From Terribium retamae (GTDB taxonomy: Bacteria; Pseudomonadota; Alphaproteobacteria; Rhizobiales; Rhizobiaceae), in assembly GCF_022347545.1 (NCBI RefSeq), contig NZ_JAKREW010000019.1, forward strand, positions 1 to 64,000: DNA of 64,000 bases. The letters are read 5' to 3'. The notes below the pieces were generated by a model. The model saw only the letters and a list, made by a program, of their open reading frames with translations. It was not told the DNA's origin and ran no database searches. Each line of letters opens with the position of its first letter. Positions within the stretch are counted from its first letter, which is position 1. A program made the translations under genes and the position numbers. Below, piece by piece: positions 26,681-35,732 of the stretch.

Positions 26681-27733
26681 TCAGTTGATGCTGGCCGTCG
26701 TCGTCGGCATTTCGGGCCGCTTTTGGCCATAAGGCACACGATAACCCTTGGCAGCCAACCATTCGATAGCAGCCCGAGGCTCATCGGTCTGGATGATGGT
26801 CGCCCCACGCTCGACCCAGAAACCCCAACTTTCGGCGGGCATGCCTGCAGCGACTGCCAATTCGTCACCGCGGCCGCCGGCCAGGAAGCCGCCTGGCTTG
26901 TTGAGGATCGCGTAGGTGTTCGCCCACAAGTGCCACCCGCCGCGTATGGCGGTTGCGCGCATGCGGGTTGAGAACAGCGCGCCGCCGGTTTCGGTCAGCG
27001 TCTCGGCGCCGTTACGCCAATTGATCAGTTCCATGGCATGGGAATTGAAGGTGCGGGCAACCTTCTCGACAAAACCCGCATCGCGCACGGCATCATCTGC
27101 GATGATCGGCATAAACTGGAAGCCCCTGCCCGCTGCTTTCAACGCAGTTCCGACTTCGGCGATGCGGGCATCGTTCCATATATTCTCTTTCACCACCACT
27201 TGCTCGGCCATGCCAAGCGCCTTCGCTTCGGCGATGATACCCGGCAACGCCTCGGTGCCAAGCTTGTTGTCGACATTGACGAGGATGCGGCCCCGGGTGA
27301 CGGCGAGCAATTCGGCAAGCGTCGAGACGGCTTCATTGGTTTCGGCGCGACCCGCTTCGACCACCAGCCGACAATTTCTGAGTTCCGCCAACGTGCGCTC
27401 CGCAGCTTCGCCTTTGCACGTCGTCGTACGGTCCAGCCAGCTGTCATGCATGACGATGAACGCGCCATCTTTCGATCGGCGCACATCCACTTCGATCATT
27501 TCCGCGCCGGCTGCGACCGCATCTTCGACCGCCGCAAGCGAATTCTCCGGGAAGCGGGCTTTGGCGCCTTGCAGGCCACCGGCGCGATGCGCAACGACCA
27601 TGACATGGTCACGCCACTGGTTGGCATGCTGCAGGCGATCGAGGATGAGGGCGGTCCGATCTTGCGCCGCCGCGCTACCGAGCGTCATCGTCAGCATCGC
27701 GGCGAGTGCCGCGCCGAGCCGTGCCATCCGCAT
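26681..27733 (-). CDS. Periplasmic glycerophosphodiester phosphodiesterase
   Basis: A 350-residue exported enzyme. The signal peptide is MRMARLGAALAAMLTMTLGSAAAQ with cleavage near AAAQ. The GDPD fold has the catalytic signature VVAHRAGGLQGAKARFPENSLAAV, metal ligands in MIEVDVRRSKDG and the second catalytic His in FIVMHDSWLDRTTT. It likely splits glycerophosphodiesters to glycerol-3-phosphate and an alcohol in the periplasm, for phosphate or lipid turnover. I start at ATG 27733 with GGAG upstream; a TTG directly before it is an alternative. It converges with rpsI. Confidence 0.92.
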   Translation of the reverse strand: MRMARLGAALAAMLTMTLGSAAAQDRTALILDRLQHANQWRDHVMVVAHRAGGLQGAKARFPENSLAAVEDAVAAGAEMIEVDVRRSKDGAFIVMHDSWLDRTTTCKGEAAERTLAELRNCRLVVEAGRAETNEAVSTLAELLAVTRGRILVNVDNKLGTEALPGIIAEAKALGMAEQVVVKENIWNDARIAEVGTALKAAGRGFQFMPIIADDAVRDAGFVEKVARTFNSHAMELINWRNGAETLTETGGALFSTRMRATAIRGGWHLWANTYAILNKPGGFLAGGRGDELAVAAGMPAESWGFWVERGATIIQTDEPRAAIEWLAAKGYRVPYGQKRPEMPTTTASIN

Positions 27734-27853
27734 CAAGAATCGCTCCGTGCCGGGTTAGTCGGCGCTGCTCATAGCGACCCGGCATGACGGCGGCGTGAAC
27801 GAAGCCGGCTTCAAAATCCGGCAATTCGAGGCTGTGGCTGGCATTCGATCAAC

Positions 27854-27883
27854 AAAAAGCCCCGGTCGAAACCAGGGCTTTTT
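27854..27883 (-). terminator. Intrinsic terminator of the IalB-family gene
   Basis: AAAAAGCCC and GGGCTTTTT pair around an inner GGT/ACC stem, 36 bases past the stop of the gene at 27920. Works on the minus strand. Confidence 0.82.
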
Positions 27884-27919
27884 CATTCGGTATCACCCGG
27901 CCTTCAGGCCGCGCTGCGA

Positions 27920-28543
27920 TTACTGCGCCGTCTTGGCTTTCTCCTGCTCTTCCTTGAGCTTCTTGGAGAAATCCTGGTTGTTCTTGGTGACGAACTCCTG
28001 CAGCTTCTTCTGGCGATCTTCGAGATCAGACTGCTGCATGGCGGGGCCATCGAAAGCGGTACCAAAACCAGTCAGTGGAATCTTGATGGGATTCGGCTGG
28101 TTCTGGAAATTGATCGAGGTCAGCGTGATCTGCTGGCCCTTCTTGAAGGACGTGACAAGCTGATCCGTCAGCGGCACCTCGGCAACACAGCGATCCGGGA
28201 AGCAGATGACATAGTCGAGCTTCTGTGCCTTGCCGTTGTCGACCTGCAGGCCGATGCCAGGAGGAACGAGACGACCGGTGGGAACGGTAACCTGGAAGAC
28301 CTTGCGGTTCACCTTGCCACGCAGATCGATCAGGCTGACGCCGGTGAGCAGCTGTCCGTTGCCAGCAGTCTGGATATTCTGCACGTTGCAGATGTCGACG
28401 TCTTCCTGCTTGGTGCAGGCTTTGAACCAGCCCTGTGGGATCTGCTGCTGAGCGGAAGCAGCCGGAACGCCCGCACCCAGGATGCCGACCACGCCGACGG
28501 CCATGAGCGAAAGACGATGAGCTTTGCTGTTCAGGCTCTTCAT
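27920..28543 (-). CDS. Invasion-associated locus B (IalB) family periplasmic protein
   Basis: A 207-residue secreted protein: signal peptide up to about VPAASAQQQ, then the IalB fold with WFKACTKQEDVDICNVQN, GVSLIDLRGKVNRKVFQVTVP, PPGIGLQVD and the second Cys pair in DYVICFPDRCVAEVPL. The two pairs of Cys probably form disulfides. The family is named from Bartonella, where it aids erythrocyte invasion, but it is widespread in free-living rhizobia and its general role is unknown. A charged helix of about 45 residues follows the fold (KKLQEFVTKNNQDFSKKLKEEQEK). It is divergent from the peptide-binding protein gene. Confidence 0.9.
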   Translation of the reverse strand: MKSLNSKAHRLSLMAVGVVGILGAGVPAASAQQQIPQGWFKACTKQEDVDICNVQNIQTAGNGQLLTGVSLIDLRGKVNRKVFQVTVPTGRLVPPGIGLQVDNGKAQKLDYVICFPDRCVAEVPLTDQLVTSFKKGQQITLTSINFQNQPNPIKIPLTGFGTAFDGPAMQQSDLEDRQKKLQEFVTKNNQDFSKKLKEEQEKAKTAQ

Positions 28544-28762
28544 ATGATGAACTTCCTCTACCTTGATCCCCGTAGCGGCCTTCAGACCTTGGCGTGCTAC
28601 CTCTTGCCCAAATGAGGCAACAGAATGACTTTGCCCGGCGTGTTACACCGGCATTGTTCCCGAATCCAGCCCAATAGCGGCATTTCTTGACTATGGCCAC
28701 GGTACGGCCACAGCTCATGCTAGGTTGCGTCTCGAATCACATATTCCGTTTGAGGATACGGC

Positions 28763-30577
28763 ATGAGCCGCTCGTTTTATTGGCTGACCGCCGCTTTTCT
28801 CCTGGTTGGCAGCTCACTGGCCCCGGCTGAGCCGAAACATGGCATCGCCATGCAAGGCGAACCGGAATTGCCAGCCGGCTTCACACATTTTCCCTATGCC
28901 AATCCTGATGCCCCGAAGGGTGGAAACATCACCTATTGCGTGGTCGGCTCCTTCGACAATCTCAATCCATTCATCATCAAGAGCCTGCGCACCACCGCAC
29001 GGGGCGTGATCGACACCATTTATGGTAACCTCGTCTTCGAACCGCTGATGCAGCGCAATTTCGACGAGCCGTTCGGCCTTTACGGCCTGCTTGCCGATAG
29101 CGTCGATATGGATCCCGAGCGAAAGTGGATCGAGTTCCATATCGATCCCAAAGCCAGGTGGTCGGATGGACAGCCGGTGACACCGGAGGATGTGCTGTTC
29201 ACCTATGACGTTTTCACGGAGAAAGGTCGTCCGCCCTACTCCGATCGCATGAAGCGGGTGGAGAAGCTTGAAAAGACCGGTGAGCGCAGCGTGCGCTTCA
29301 CGTTCAACGAACTGTCGGACCGGGAATTCCCGCTCATCATCGCGATGACGCCGATCATCCCGAAACACACCTTCGATAAGGAGACGTTCGACAAGACGAC
29401 TCTGAAGCCGTTGATCGGTTCAGGCCCCTACACGGTCGAGAAAGTGGTCCCCGGCCAACGCATCATCTTCAAGCGCAACCCTGATTACTGGGGCAAGGAC
29501 ATCCCGTCCAAGCGGGGCTTCGACAATTACGACCGCATCACGATCGAATATTTCCTCAATTCCAATGCGCAACTCGAGGCTTTCAAGAAAGGCATCTGCG
29601 CCGTCAACATGGAGACCGATCCGGTCAAGCGCGAGCGTGACATGGATTTCCCGGCCTTCAAGCGGGGCGAAGTGGTGGCGGAGACCTTCAAGAGCGGCAT
29701 TCCGCCGGTCGTCACCGGCTTTCTTTTCAACACGCGCCTGCCGAAATTCGCCAATGTGGAGGTGCGCCGTGCGCTCGGCATGCTCTACGACTTCGAATGG
29801 GCCAACAAGAACCTGTTCAGCAACCGCTACGCGCGCCTGAAAAGCTTCTGGCAGGATTCCGAGCTTTCGGCGCTCGGTCATCCGGCCAGCGAAAAGGAGA
29901 AGGCGCTTCTGGCACCCTACCCGGGCCGCGTGCCTGCCGACGTCATGGATGGCACCTGGCAGCCACCCGTCACGGATGGCAGCGGCCAGGACCGCAAGGT
30001 ACTCAAGGCAGCTTTTGAGATCCTGAAAGGCCAGGGCTACCGCATCGAAAATGGCCAGATGCTCGACCCGCAAGGCCAGCCCCTCACCTTCGAAATCCTC
30101 ACCTCATCACAGGACGAAGAGCGGCTCGCATCGCTTTATCAGCGCACTCTGGCCAAGATCGGTGTTGCGGTTTCGCTTCGTGCGCTCGACGGCGACCAGA
30201 TCCAGTCGCGCAAGCAGCGCTACGATTTCGACGTTTTGATCGGCGCGAGCGGTTTCAACAATTCGCTGTCGCCTGGCATTGAACAGCGCGGCCGCTGGGG
30301 ATCGGAGGCGGCCAAGGTCGACGGCTCGTTCAATCTGGCCGGCGTTGCCGACCCCGCGGTGGATGCCGCAATCAACGCCATGCTCAACGCCCGCACCAAG
30401 GAAGATTTCGTTGCCGCAGTGCGTGTACTCGACAGGCTGTTGATCTCGGGCAACTATATGGTGCCGATGCAGTACAATCCCGAACAGTGGGTCGCCTACT
30501 GGACTTATCTGGAGCATCCGAAAGTGACACCACTGTTCGGCTACCAACTGCCGGTGTGGTGGCGCAAACCGAACTGA
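28763..30577 (+). CDS. Extracellular solute-binding protein, family 5 (peptide/opine type)
   Basis: A 604-residue periplasmic binding protein of an ABC importer. Signal peptide MSRSFYWLTAAFLLVGSSLA; then the SBP_bac_5 pattern GIAMQGEPELPAGFTHFPYANPDAPKGG, the WSDGQPVTPEDVLFTYD helix, and LIGSGPYTVEKVVPGQRIIFKRNPDYWGKD. The start of the mature part resembles the YejA group (microcin C/oligopeptide). No permease or ATPase gene is next to it, so it is an orphan component here. ATG 28763 follows TTGAGGAT. Confidence 0.9.
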   Translation: MSRSFYWLTAAFLLVGSSLAPAEPKHGIAMQGEPELPAGFTHFPYANPDAPKGGNITYCVVGSFDNLNPFIIKSLRTTARGVIDTIYGNLVFEPLMQRNFDEPFGLYGLLADSVDMDPERKWIEFHIDPKARWSDGQPVTPEDVLFTYDVFTEKGRPPYSDRMKRVEKLEKTGERSVRFTFNELSDREFPLIIAMTPIIPKHTFDKETFDKTTLKPLIGSGPYTVEKVVPGQRIIFKRNPDYWGKDIPSKRGFDNYDRITIEYFLNSNAQLEAFKKGICAVNMETDPVKRERDMDFPAFKRGEVVAETFKSGIPPVVTGFLFNTRLPKFANVEVRRALGMLYDFEWANKNLFSNRYARLKSFWQDSELSALGHPASEKEKALLAPYPGRVPADVMDGTWQPPVTDGSGQDRKVLKAAFEILKGQGYRIENGQMLDPQGQPLTFEILTSSQDEERLASLYQRTLAKIGVAVSLRALDGDQIQSRKQRYDFDVLIGASGFNNSLSPGIEQRGRWGSEAAKVDGSFNLAGVADPAVDAAINAMLNARTKEDFVAAVRVLDRLLISGNYMVPMQYNPEQWVAYWTYLEHPKVTPLFGYQLPVWWRKPN

Positions 30578-30685
30578 ACTCCGGGGCGGTTCCGATTGTC
30601 GCGGAAACGCTCCGACACTTTATGCAATTCGGGACGGAAACCGCTCCGCCCTCCTGGAATTGCCATGCTGCGAAAGGACGAAGCG

Positions 30686-31360
30686 ATGAGCGAGACCCTT
30701 AGCATCGACGTGGTGTCGGATGTCGTCTGCCCCTGGTGTTTCCTTGGCCAGAAGCGGCTGCAGCACGCCATCGAGAGCTTGAAGGATGTGAGCGTCGAGG
30801 TGCGCTGGCGGCCATTCCAGCTCGATCCGACCATTCCGGCGGAAGGCAAGGACCGCAAAGCCTATATGCAGGCCAAGTTCGGCGACGGAGACCGATTGAA
30901 GCAGATCCACGCCAACCTGGTCTCGCTGGGTGCGGTGGAAGGCATTTCATTCGATTTCGATGCCATCAAAGTGGCTCCCAACACCTTGGACGCACATCGC
31001 GTCATCCGTTGGGCGGGCACTGCCGGCATTGCAGTCCAGAACAATCTGGTCGCGCGGCTGTTCAGCGCTTACTTCGAGCATGGCGAAAACACCGGCGATC
31101 CTCATGTGTTGATCGAGGCGGCACGCGAGGCCGGCATGGACGTTTCCATCGTAGAGACACTGCTGCCGACCGACGCGGACGCCGAAGCCGTGCGCGCCGA
31201 GATTGCGACCGCCTCGCGCATGGGCATCACCGGCGTGCCATGCTTCCTGATCGAAGGGCGTTACGCAGTGATGGGCGCACAGGACACGGACACGCTCGCC
31301 GATGCGATCCGTCAGGTCGCCGAAGCCAAGGCGCGCGGAGAGCTGGAGAAGGCGGTTTAA
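30686..31360 (+). CDS. DsbA family oxidoreductase, FrnE/2-hydroxychromene isomerase-like
   Basis: A 224-residue thioredoxin-fold protein with no signal peptide, so cytoplasmic. It has CPWC at residues 15-18 (DVVCPWCFLGQKRLQ), the large helical insertion typical of FrnE, and the cis-Pro loop GITGVPCFLI. FrnE proteins are disulfide oxidoreductases, in some bacteria linked to oxidative or cadmium stress; the partner here is unknown. I choose ATG 30686 with AAAGGA seven bases upstream; earlier in-frame starts lack support. It converges with mfd with only five bases between stop codons and no terminator. Confidence 0.9.
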   Translation: MSETLSIDVVSDVVCPWCFLGQKRLQHAIESLKDVSVEVRWRPFQLDPTIPAEGKDRKAYMQAKFGDGDRLKQIHANLVSLGAVEGISFDFDAIKVAPNTLDAHRVIRWAGTAGIAVQNNLVARLFSAYFEHGENTGDPHVLIEAAREAGMDVSIVETLLPTDADAEAVRAEIATASRMGITGVPCFLIEGRYAVMGAQDTDTLADAIRQVAEAKARGELEKAV

Positions 31361-31365
31361 GCTAG

Positions 31366-34300
31366 CTAGACTGCGAGTTTCGCCAGTTGCGTCATCACGA
31401 CGGCTGAGCCGGCAAGGCGCTTTTCGGCCGTCGGCCAGTCGCGGGTAAACACCACGCTCTGGTCCGGCCTGATCTTGGCGAGCGATCCCTGCTCGCCGAT
31501 AAATTTGACCAGGCCCACAGGATTGGAGAATTCCTTCTTGCGGAACTGGATAACGACGCCCTTCGGACCGGCGTCGAGCTTCTCGACATTGGCCTTGCGG
31601 CACAGGGCCTTGATGAACACGATCTTCAAAAGGTGCTTCACTTCTTCCGGTAGCGGACCGAAGCGATCGATCAGTTCGGCGCCGAAGGCGTCAATCTCTT
31701 CGGTGGTCTCCAGATCGCCAAGGCGGCGGTATAGGGCCAGCCTGAGCTGCAAATCCGGCACGTAGCCCTCCGGGATCATGACTGCGGTGCCGACGGTGAT
31801 CTGCGGCGACCAGCCGGTGTCGGCCACCTCGCCGGAATCCTTCACCTCCGCGACCGCTTCTTCCAGCATTTGCTGGTAGAGTTCGAAGCCGACCTCCTTG
31901 ATGTGACCGGACTGCTCTTCGCCGAGCAGATTGCCGGCGCCACGGATATCAAGGTCATGGCTGGCGAGCTGGAAACCTGCCCCCAGCGTATCCAGCGACT
32001 GCAGCACCTTCAGACGGCGGTCGGCGGTGTCGGTGAGCTTCTTGTTCGCCGGCAGCGAAAACAATGCATAGGCCCGTACCTTCGAACGACCGACACGACC
32101 GCGCAGCTGATAGAGCTGCGCCAGACCGAACATATCGGCGCGGTGCACGATCAGGGTGTTGGCGGTCGGAATGTCGAGACCGGACTCCACGATCGTGGTG
32201 GAGAGCAGCACGTCGTACTGACCGTCGTAGAAGGCGTTCATGATGTCGTCGAGCTCGCCCGGCGGCATCTGGCCGTGGGCGACGGCCACCTTGAGCTCCG
32301 GCACCTCGGCCTTGAGGAAATCGTGGATTTCAGAGAGATCCGAGATCCGCGGCACGACATAGAAGGAGTGGCCGCCACGATAACGCTCGCGCAACAGCGT
32401 CTCGCGGATGACCAGCGGATCGAATGGCGAAATGAAGGTACGGACCGCCATGCGATCCACCGGCGGTGTGGCGATCAGCGACAGTTCGCGCACACCGGTA
32501 AGCGCCAGTTGCAAGGTGCGCGGGATGGGCGTTGCCGACAGCGTCAGAACGTGCACGTCGCTCTTCAGCTCCTTCAGCCGCTCCTTGTGCTTGACGCCGA
32601 AATGCTGCTCCTCGTCGACGATCAGCAGGCCGAGATTCTTGAACGAGATGGAGGAGCCGAGCAGCGCATGGGTGCCAACGACGATATCGACCGTGCCGTC
32701 GGCAATACCCTTCTTGGTTTCCGCCAATTCCTTGGTGCCCACCAGCCGCGAGGCTTGGCGAACCCGGATCGGCAAGCCTGAGAAGCGCTGCGAAAAGGTC
32801 TTGAAATGCTGGCGCGACAGCAGTGTCGTCGGCACCACCACGGCGACCTGGAAACCCTCCATGGCTGCAATGAAGGCGGCGCGCAGCGCCACTTCCGTCT
32901 TGCCGAAGCCGACGTCGCCGCAAATCAGGCGGTCCATAGGGCGGCCGGCGGAAAGATCCTCGGTGACCGCATCGATGGCAGATTGCTGGTCGTCGGTCTC
33001 CTCGTAGGGGAAACGTGCGGCGAACTCGCCATACAGCCCATCGGCTGGAACCATGCTTGGAGCGGCGCGCATCTGCCGTTCGGCTGCGATGCGGATCAGC
33101 TGGCCCGCCATGTCGAGCAGCCGTCGCTTCAGTTTGGCCTTGCGCGCCTGCCAGGCGCCGCCGCCCAGCTTGTCGAGTGTCGCTTCCGCCGAATCCGAAC
33201 CGTAACGAGACAAAAGCTCGATGTTCTCGACAGGCAGGAACAGCCGGTCGTCACCGGCGTACCGGATTTCGAGACAATCGTGCGGTGCGCCGGCGGCCTC
33301 AATGGTTTTTAGGCCAACGAACCGACCAATGCCGTGATCCGCGTGAACGACGATGTCGCCGTGCGACAACGAGGCTGCCTCGGCGATGAAATCGGCCGCC
33401 CGTTTCTTGCGCTTGGAGCGGCGCACCAGCCGGTCGCCCAGAATGTCCTGTTCGGCAACGACGACCAATGCATCGGTCTCGAAGCCGGTTTCCAGCGGCA
33501 GGACGGCAAGCCCCGCCTCGCCCGGCGCGAGCTTTTCGGCCTCGGCCAGCGATGCGATTTGCTTGATGTTGCCGAGGTGGTGTTCGGCGAGAATCTGGCC
33601 AAGGCGATCGAGCGAGCCTTCGGTCCAGCCGGCGATGACGACACGACGCTTGGCGGCACGCTCCTCCGCAATGTGTTTGACCGCCACGTCGAAGACATTG
33701 GCATTGGGATCGGCGCGTTCCTCGGCGAACGAGCGTCCCGCACGCGAACCGGCATGGAAAACCTTGCGGTCGCCGGCATCTGGCGCATCGAAGGGCGTGA
33801 ATTCGATTTGCTCGCGGTCACCATTCGCGCGCTTCACGTCTTCCGGCGCCAGATACATCAACGCCGGCGCAACCGGCTTGTACGGCACCGCATCCTTGAG
33901 CGCTGCGTCAGCCTGTTTGCGCCGGGCTTCATAGTGGTCGAGGATCAGATCGTGCCGCTCGGCCAGCGCCTCATGCGCCAAGTGATCGAATACCACCGGC
34001 GCGTCCGGCAGATAGTCGAACACGGTTTCCAGCCGCTCGTAGAAGAACGGCAACCAGTGCTCCATGCCGGCGAAACGGCGACCTTCGGAAACCGCCGCAT
34101 AAAGGCCGTCATCACGCGATGGCGCACCGAAGGCTTCGATGTAGGAGCGGCGGAATCGGCTGATGGTTTCGGGCGTCAGCGCCACCTCACTCATCGCCTG
34201 CAATGTCATCGACTTGCGCTGGCCGGTCGTGCGCTGGCTGGCGACATCGAAGCTGCGGATCGATTCCAGCGTGTCGCCGAAGAAGTCGAGGCGCAAGCCC

Positions 34301-34854
34301 TCGCTCCAACCCGGCGCGTAGAGATCGAGGATGCCGCCGCGAACAGCAAATTCGCCGATATCGCGCACTGTCGGCACGCGTTCAAAGCCGGAATTTTCCA
34401 GCCGCGCTATCAGCTTGTTCATATCGACCTGATTGCCGGGCCTGGCGTGGAAGGTCTGACTTTCCAGCAATTCGGCAGGCGGCATACGCTGCAGCAGCGC
34501 ATTCACCGTCGTCAGCACGATGGCCCGATGCGGCTTCCTGGCCAAAGCGATCATGGCCGCCAGGGCATCGAGCCGGCGCCCGGCGGCATCCGACCCCGGC
34601 GAAACACGGTCGTAAGGCAGGCAATCCCAGGCCGGCAGTTCCAGCACCGGCAGTCCGGGCGCAGCAAAGCCGAGCGCCTCGACAATAGCGGGCAGGCGCT
34701 GGCCGTCACGAGCGACGAAAAGCAACGGCCCATCCGGCGCGATTTCGCTTGCGGCCTGTACCAGCGCGAACGCTTCGAAGCCGTCGGCGACACCGTCGAC
34801 GATATAGGAGGCGGCGCGGCCCTTGGGCAGGCCGATTTTGGGTATCAAGCTCAT
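31366..34854 (-). CDS. mfd: Transcription-repair coupling factor Mfd
   Basis: A 1162-residue SF2 translocase that removes RNA polymerase stalled at lesions and recruits UvrA. Domains in order: UvrB-like N-terminus, the RNAP-interaction (CarD-like) domain around HADHGIGRFVGLKTI, the RecG-like motor with Walker A ICGDVGFGKTEVALRAAF, DEEQ-type Walker B (IVDEEQHFG) and TATPIPRTLQLA, helicase motif VI QLRGRVGRSKVRAYA, and the C-terminal regulatory domain. Length is normal. It starts seven bases after the sdhE stop, so the two form an operon as in many Alphaproteobacteria. Confidence 0.97.
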   Translation of the reverse strand: MSLIPKIGLPKGRAASYIVDGVADGFEAFALVQAASEIAPDGPLLFVARDGQRLPAIVEALGFAAPGLPVLELPAWDCLPYDRVSPGSDAAGRRLDALAAMIALARKPHRAIVLTTVNALLQRMPPAELLESQTFHARPGNQVDMNKLIARLENSGFERVPTVRDIGEFAVRGGILDLYAPGWSEGLRLDFFGDTLESIRSFDVASQRTTGQRKSMTLQAMSEVALTPETISRFRRSYIEAFGAPSRDDGLYAAVSEGRRFAGMEHWLPFFYERLETVFDYLPDAPVVFDHLAHEALAERHDLILDHYEARRKQADAALKDAVPYKPVAPALMYLAPEDVKRANGDREQIEFTPFDAPDAGDRKVFHAGSRAGRSFAEERADPNANVFDVAVKHIAEERAAKRRVVIAGWTEGSLDRLGQILAEHHLGNIKQIASLAEAEKLAPGEAGLAVLPLETGFETDALVVVAEQDILGDRLVRRSKRKKRAADFIAEAASLSHGDIVVHADHGIGRFVGLKTIEAAGAPHDCLEIRYAGDDRLFLPVENIELLSRYGSDSAEATLDKLGGGAWQARKAKLKRRLLDMAGQLIRIAAERQMRAAPSMVPADGLYGEFAARFPYEETDDQQSAIDAVTEDLSAGRPMDRLICGDVGFGKTEVALRAAFIAAMEGFQVAVVVPTTLLSRQHFKTFSQRFSGLPIRVRQASRLVGTKELAETKKGIADGTVDIVVGTHALLGSSISFKNLGLLIVDEEQHFGVKHKERLKELKSDVHVLTLSATPIPRTLQLALTGVRELSLIATPPVDRMAVRTFISPFDPLVIRETLLRERYRGGHSFYVVPRISDLSEIHDFLKAEVPELKVAVAHGQMPPGELDDIMNAFYDGQYDVLLSTTIVESGLDIPTANTLIVHRADMFGLAQLYQLRGRVGRSKVRAYALFSLPANKKLTDTADRRLKVLQSLDTLGAGFQLASHDLDIRGAGNLLGEEQSGHIKEVGFELYQQMLEEAVAEVKDSGEVADTGWSPQITVGTAVMIPEGYVPDLQLRLALYRRLGDLETTEEIDAFGAELIDRFGPLPEEVKHLLKIVFIKALCRKANVEKLDAGPKGVVIQFRKKEFSNPVGLVKFIGEQGSLAKIRPDQSVVFTRDWPTAEKRLAGSAVVMTQLAKLAV

Positions 34855-34861
34855 GATCGTT

Positions 34862-35164
34862 TCAGAATTCGAGCGTTTGGCGCGACGCCAGGATCTTATG
34901 CAGGACAGGCAGATCGATGTCGCCGGGAACCGGCTCGCCGCCGGTCAACCAAGGCATCAGCACCGTATCGGAGATTTCGAGGAGCCTTTCATATTGGTCG
35001 ATTTCATCGGCGGTCAAGCTGCCGATCTCGCGCTCCGCGAAGTTGCCGAGGATGAGGTCCATCTCCTTCATGCCGCGATGCCAGGAGCGAAAAAGAAGTT
35101 TCTTGCGGTGCGGGTCCAGCTCATTGTTCGCCACTCTTGCGTTCGATCGTGTCGTTGCGGTCAT
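34862..35164 (-). CDS. sdhE: Succinate dehydrogenase assembly factor SdhE (DUF339)
   Basis: A 100-residue helical protein needed for covalent FAD attachment to SdhA/FrdA. The signature RKKLLFRSWHRGMKEMDLILGNFAE with the RGxxE motif (here RGMKE) is complete, and the end DYLERLLEISD-like block (YERLLEISDTVLMPWLTGGEP) fits. ATG 35164 is preferred since the earlier in-frame start adds 24 unrelated residues. It precedes mfd by seven bases and is divergent from the RiPP precursor gene. Confidence 0.94.
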   Translation of the reverse strand: MTATTRSNARVANNELDPHRKKLLFRSWHRGMKEMDLILGNFAEREIGSLTADEIDQYERLLEISDTVLMPWLTGGEPVPGDIDLPVLHKILASRQTLEF

Positions 35165-35269
35165 GGCGGCGGCGTTCCTCACTTGCAGCGCGCATATAGC
35201 GTGGATAGACGGCGGTGTCAGCCTGTTCGCCACCAAAGGCCCCCTGACAACTCAATCGCCGATATGCGT

Positions 35270-35291
35270 GACTGTGATTGATCTCACAGTC
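35270..35291 (+). promoter_or_regulatory. CRP-type palindromic operator before the RiPP precursor
   Basis: GACTGTGA-N6-TCACAGTC is a perfect 8-bp inverted repeat with the TGTGA-N6-TCACA core of CRP/FNR-family sites. It ends 67 bases before the precursor start codon and lies 105 bases from the divergent sdhE start, so it could serve either side. Confidence 0.7.
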
Positions 35292-35358
35292 CTACACCCG
35301 GCTTCGTGCTCAGATTTGCGGTGCACTCAACCATCTGCCCACAAGAGGGAGCATGATC

Positions 35359-35613
35359 ATGGTCAAAGCTGTCACTAAAAGTGCTACCAAAACCACTGTC
35401 GCCAGTCTGAAAAGCACCGATGTGAAATTTGGCGACAGTTTTCTCAGCGATCCGTCGAAAGCCTTGAAAGCCAAGGGCCTGATCATTTCGGACGCCGAAG
35501 CCGCCCGGCTCTCGCGCGAGGTCGCCAAGCTTAGAACGCGCCCCGGCGGTACGCTTACCGGTTCCGAGGCCGCGGAAACCGAAGTCACCGTCTCCGTCGG
35601 CGTCAAATTCTGA
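35359..35613 (+). CDS. RiPP precursor peptide with NHLP-like leader (predicted)
   Basis: An 84-residue peptide. Residues 1-20 are basic and Thr/Lys-rich; residues 24-42 (FGDSFLSDPSKALKAKGLI) carry the L-x-DP-x-x-A-L-x-x-x-G-L pattern of nitrile-hydratase-like leader peptides; residues 44-60 are helical (SDAEAARLSREVAKLRT); Gly63-Gly64 could mark a cleavage site; the tail 65-84 ends in TEVTVSVGVKF with alternating Val. There is no Cys. The next gene encodes a B12-type radical SAM protein of the RiPP C-methyltransferase class, so Val/Thr residues are likely targets. I choose ATG 35359 (GAGGG nine bases upstream); ATG 35353 would add two residues. The assignment rests on leader motif plus context, not on a match to a known product. 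Confidence 0.72.
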   Translation: MVKAVTKSATKTTVASLKSTDVKFGDSFLSDPSKALKAKGLIISDAEAARLSREVAKLRTRPGGTLTGSEAAETEVTVSVGVKF

Positions 35614-35664
35614 CGGCAAGGACAGGCAACCACCGTCGATGCAGCTTGCGTTCATCGTGCAAGA

Positions 35665-35702
35665 CCCCTCCGCATCATGCGTATCAACGCTAGGCGGAGG
35701 GG
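35665..35702 (+). promoter_or_regulatory. Hairpin between precursor and radical SAM gene
   Basis: CCCCTCCGC (35665-35673) pairs perfectly with GCGGAGGGG (35694-35702), and the 20-base loop holds a nested GCGT/ACGC stem. GCTTTCTC follows, a poor T-run. It may be a partial terminator or an mRNA stabiliser giving more peptide than enzyme. Confidence 0.6.
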
Positions 35703-35732
35703 GCTTTCTCGCCAACAAAACACAGGTGCGCC

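Noticed and set aside
33334..35055. 573-codon open frame opposite mfd and sdhE
   Set aside because: Antisense to two well-conserved genes; composition typical of a shadow frame.
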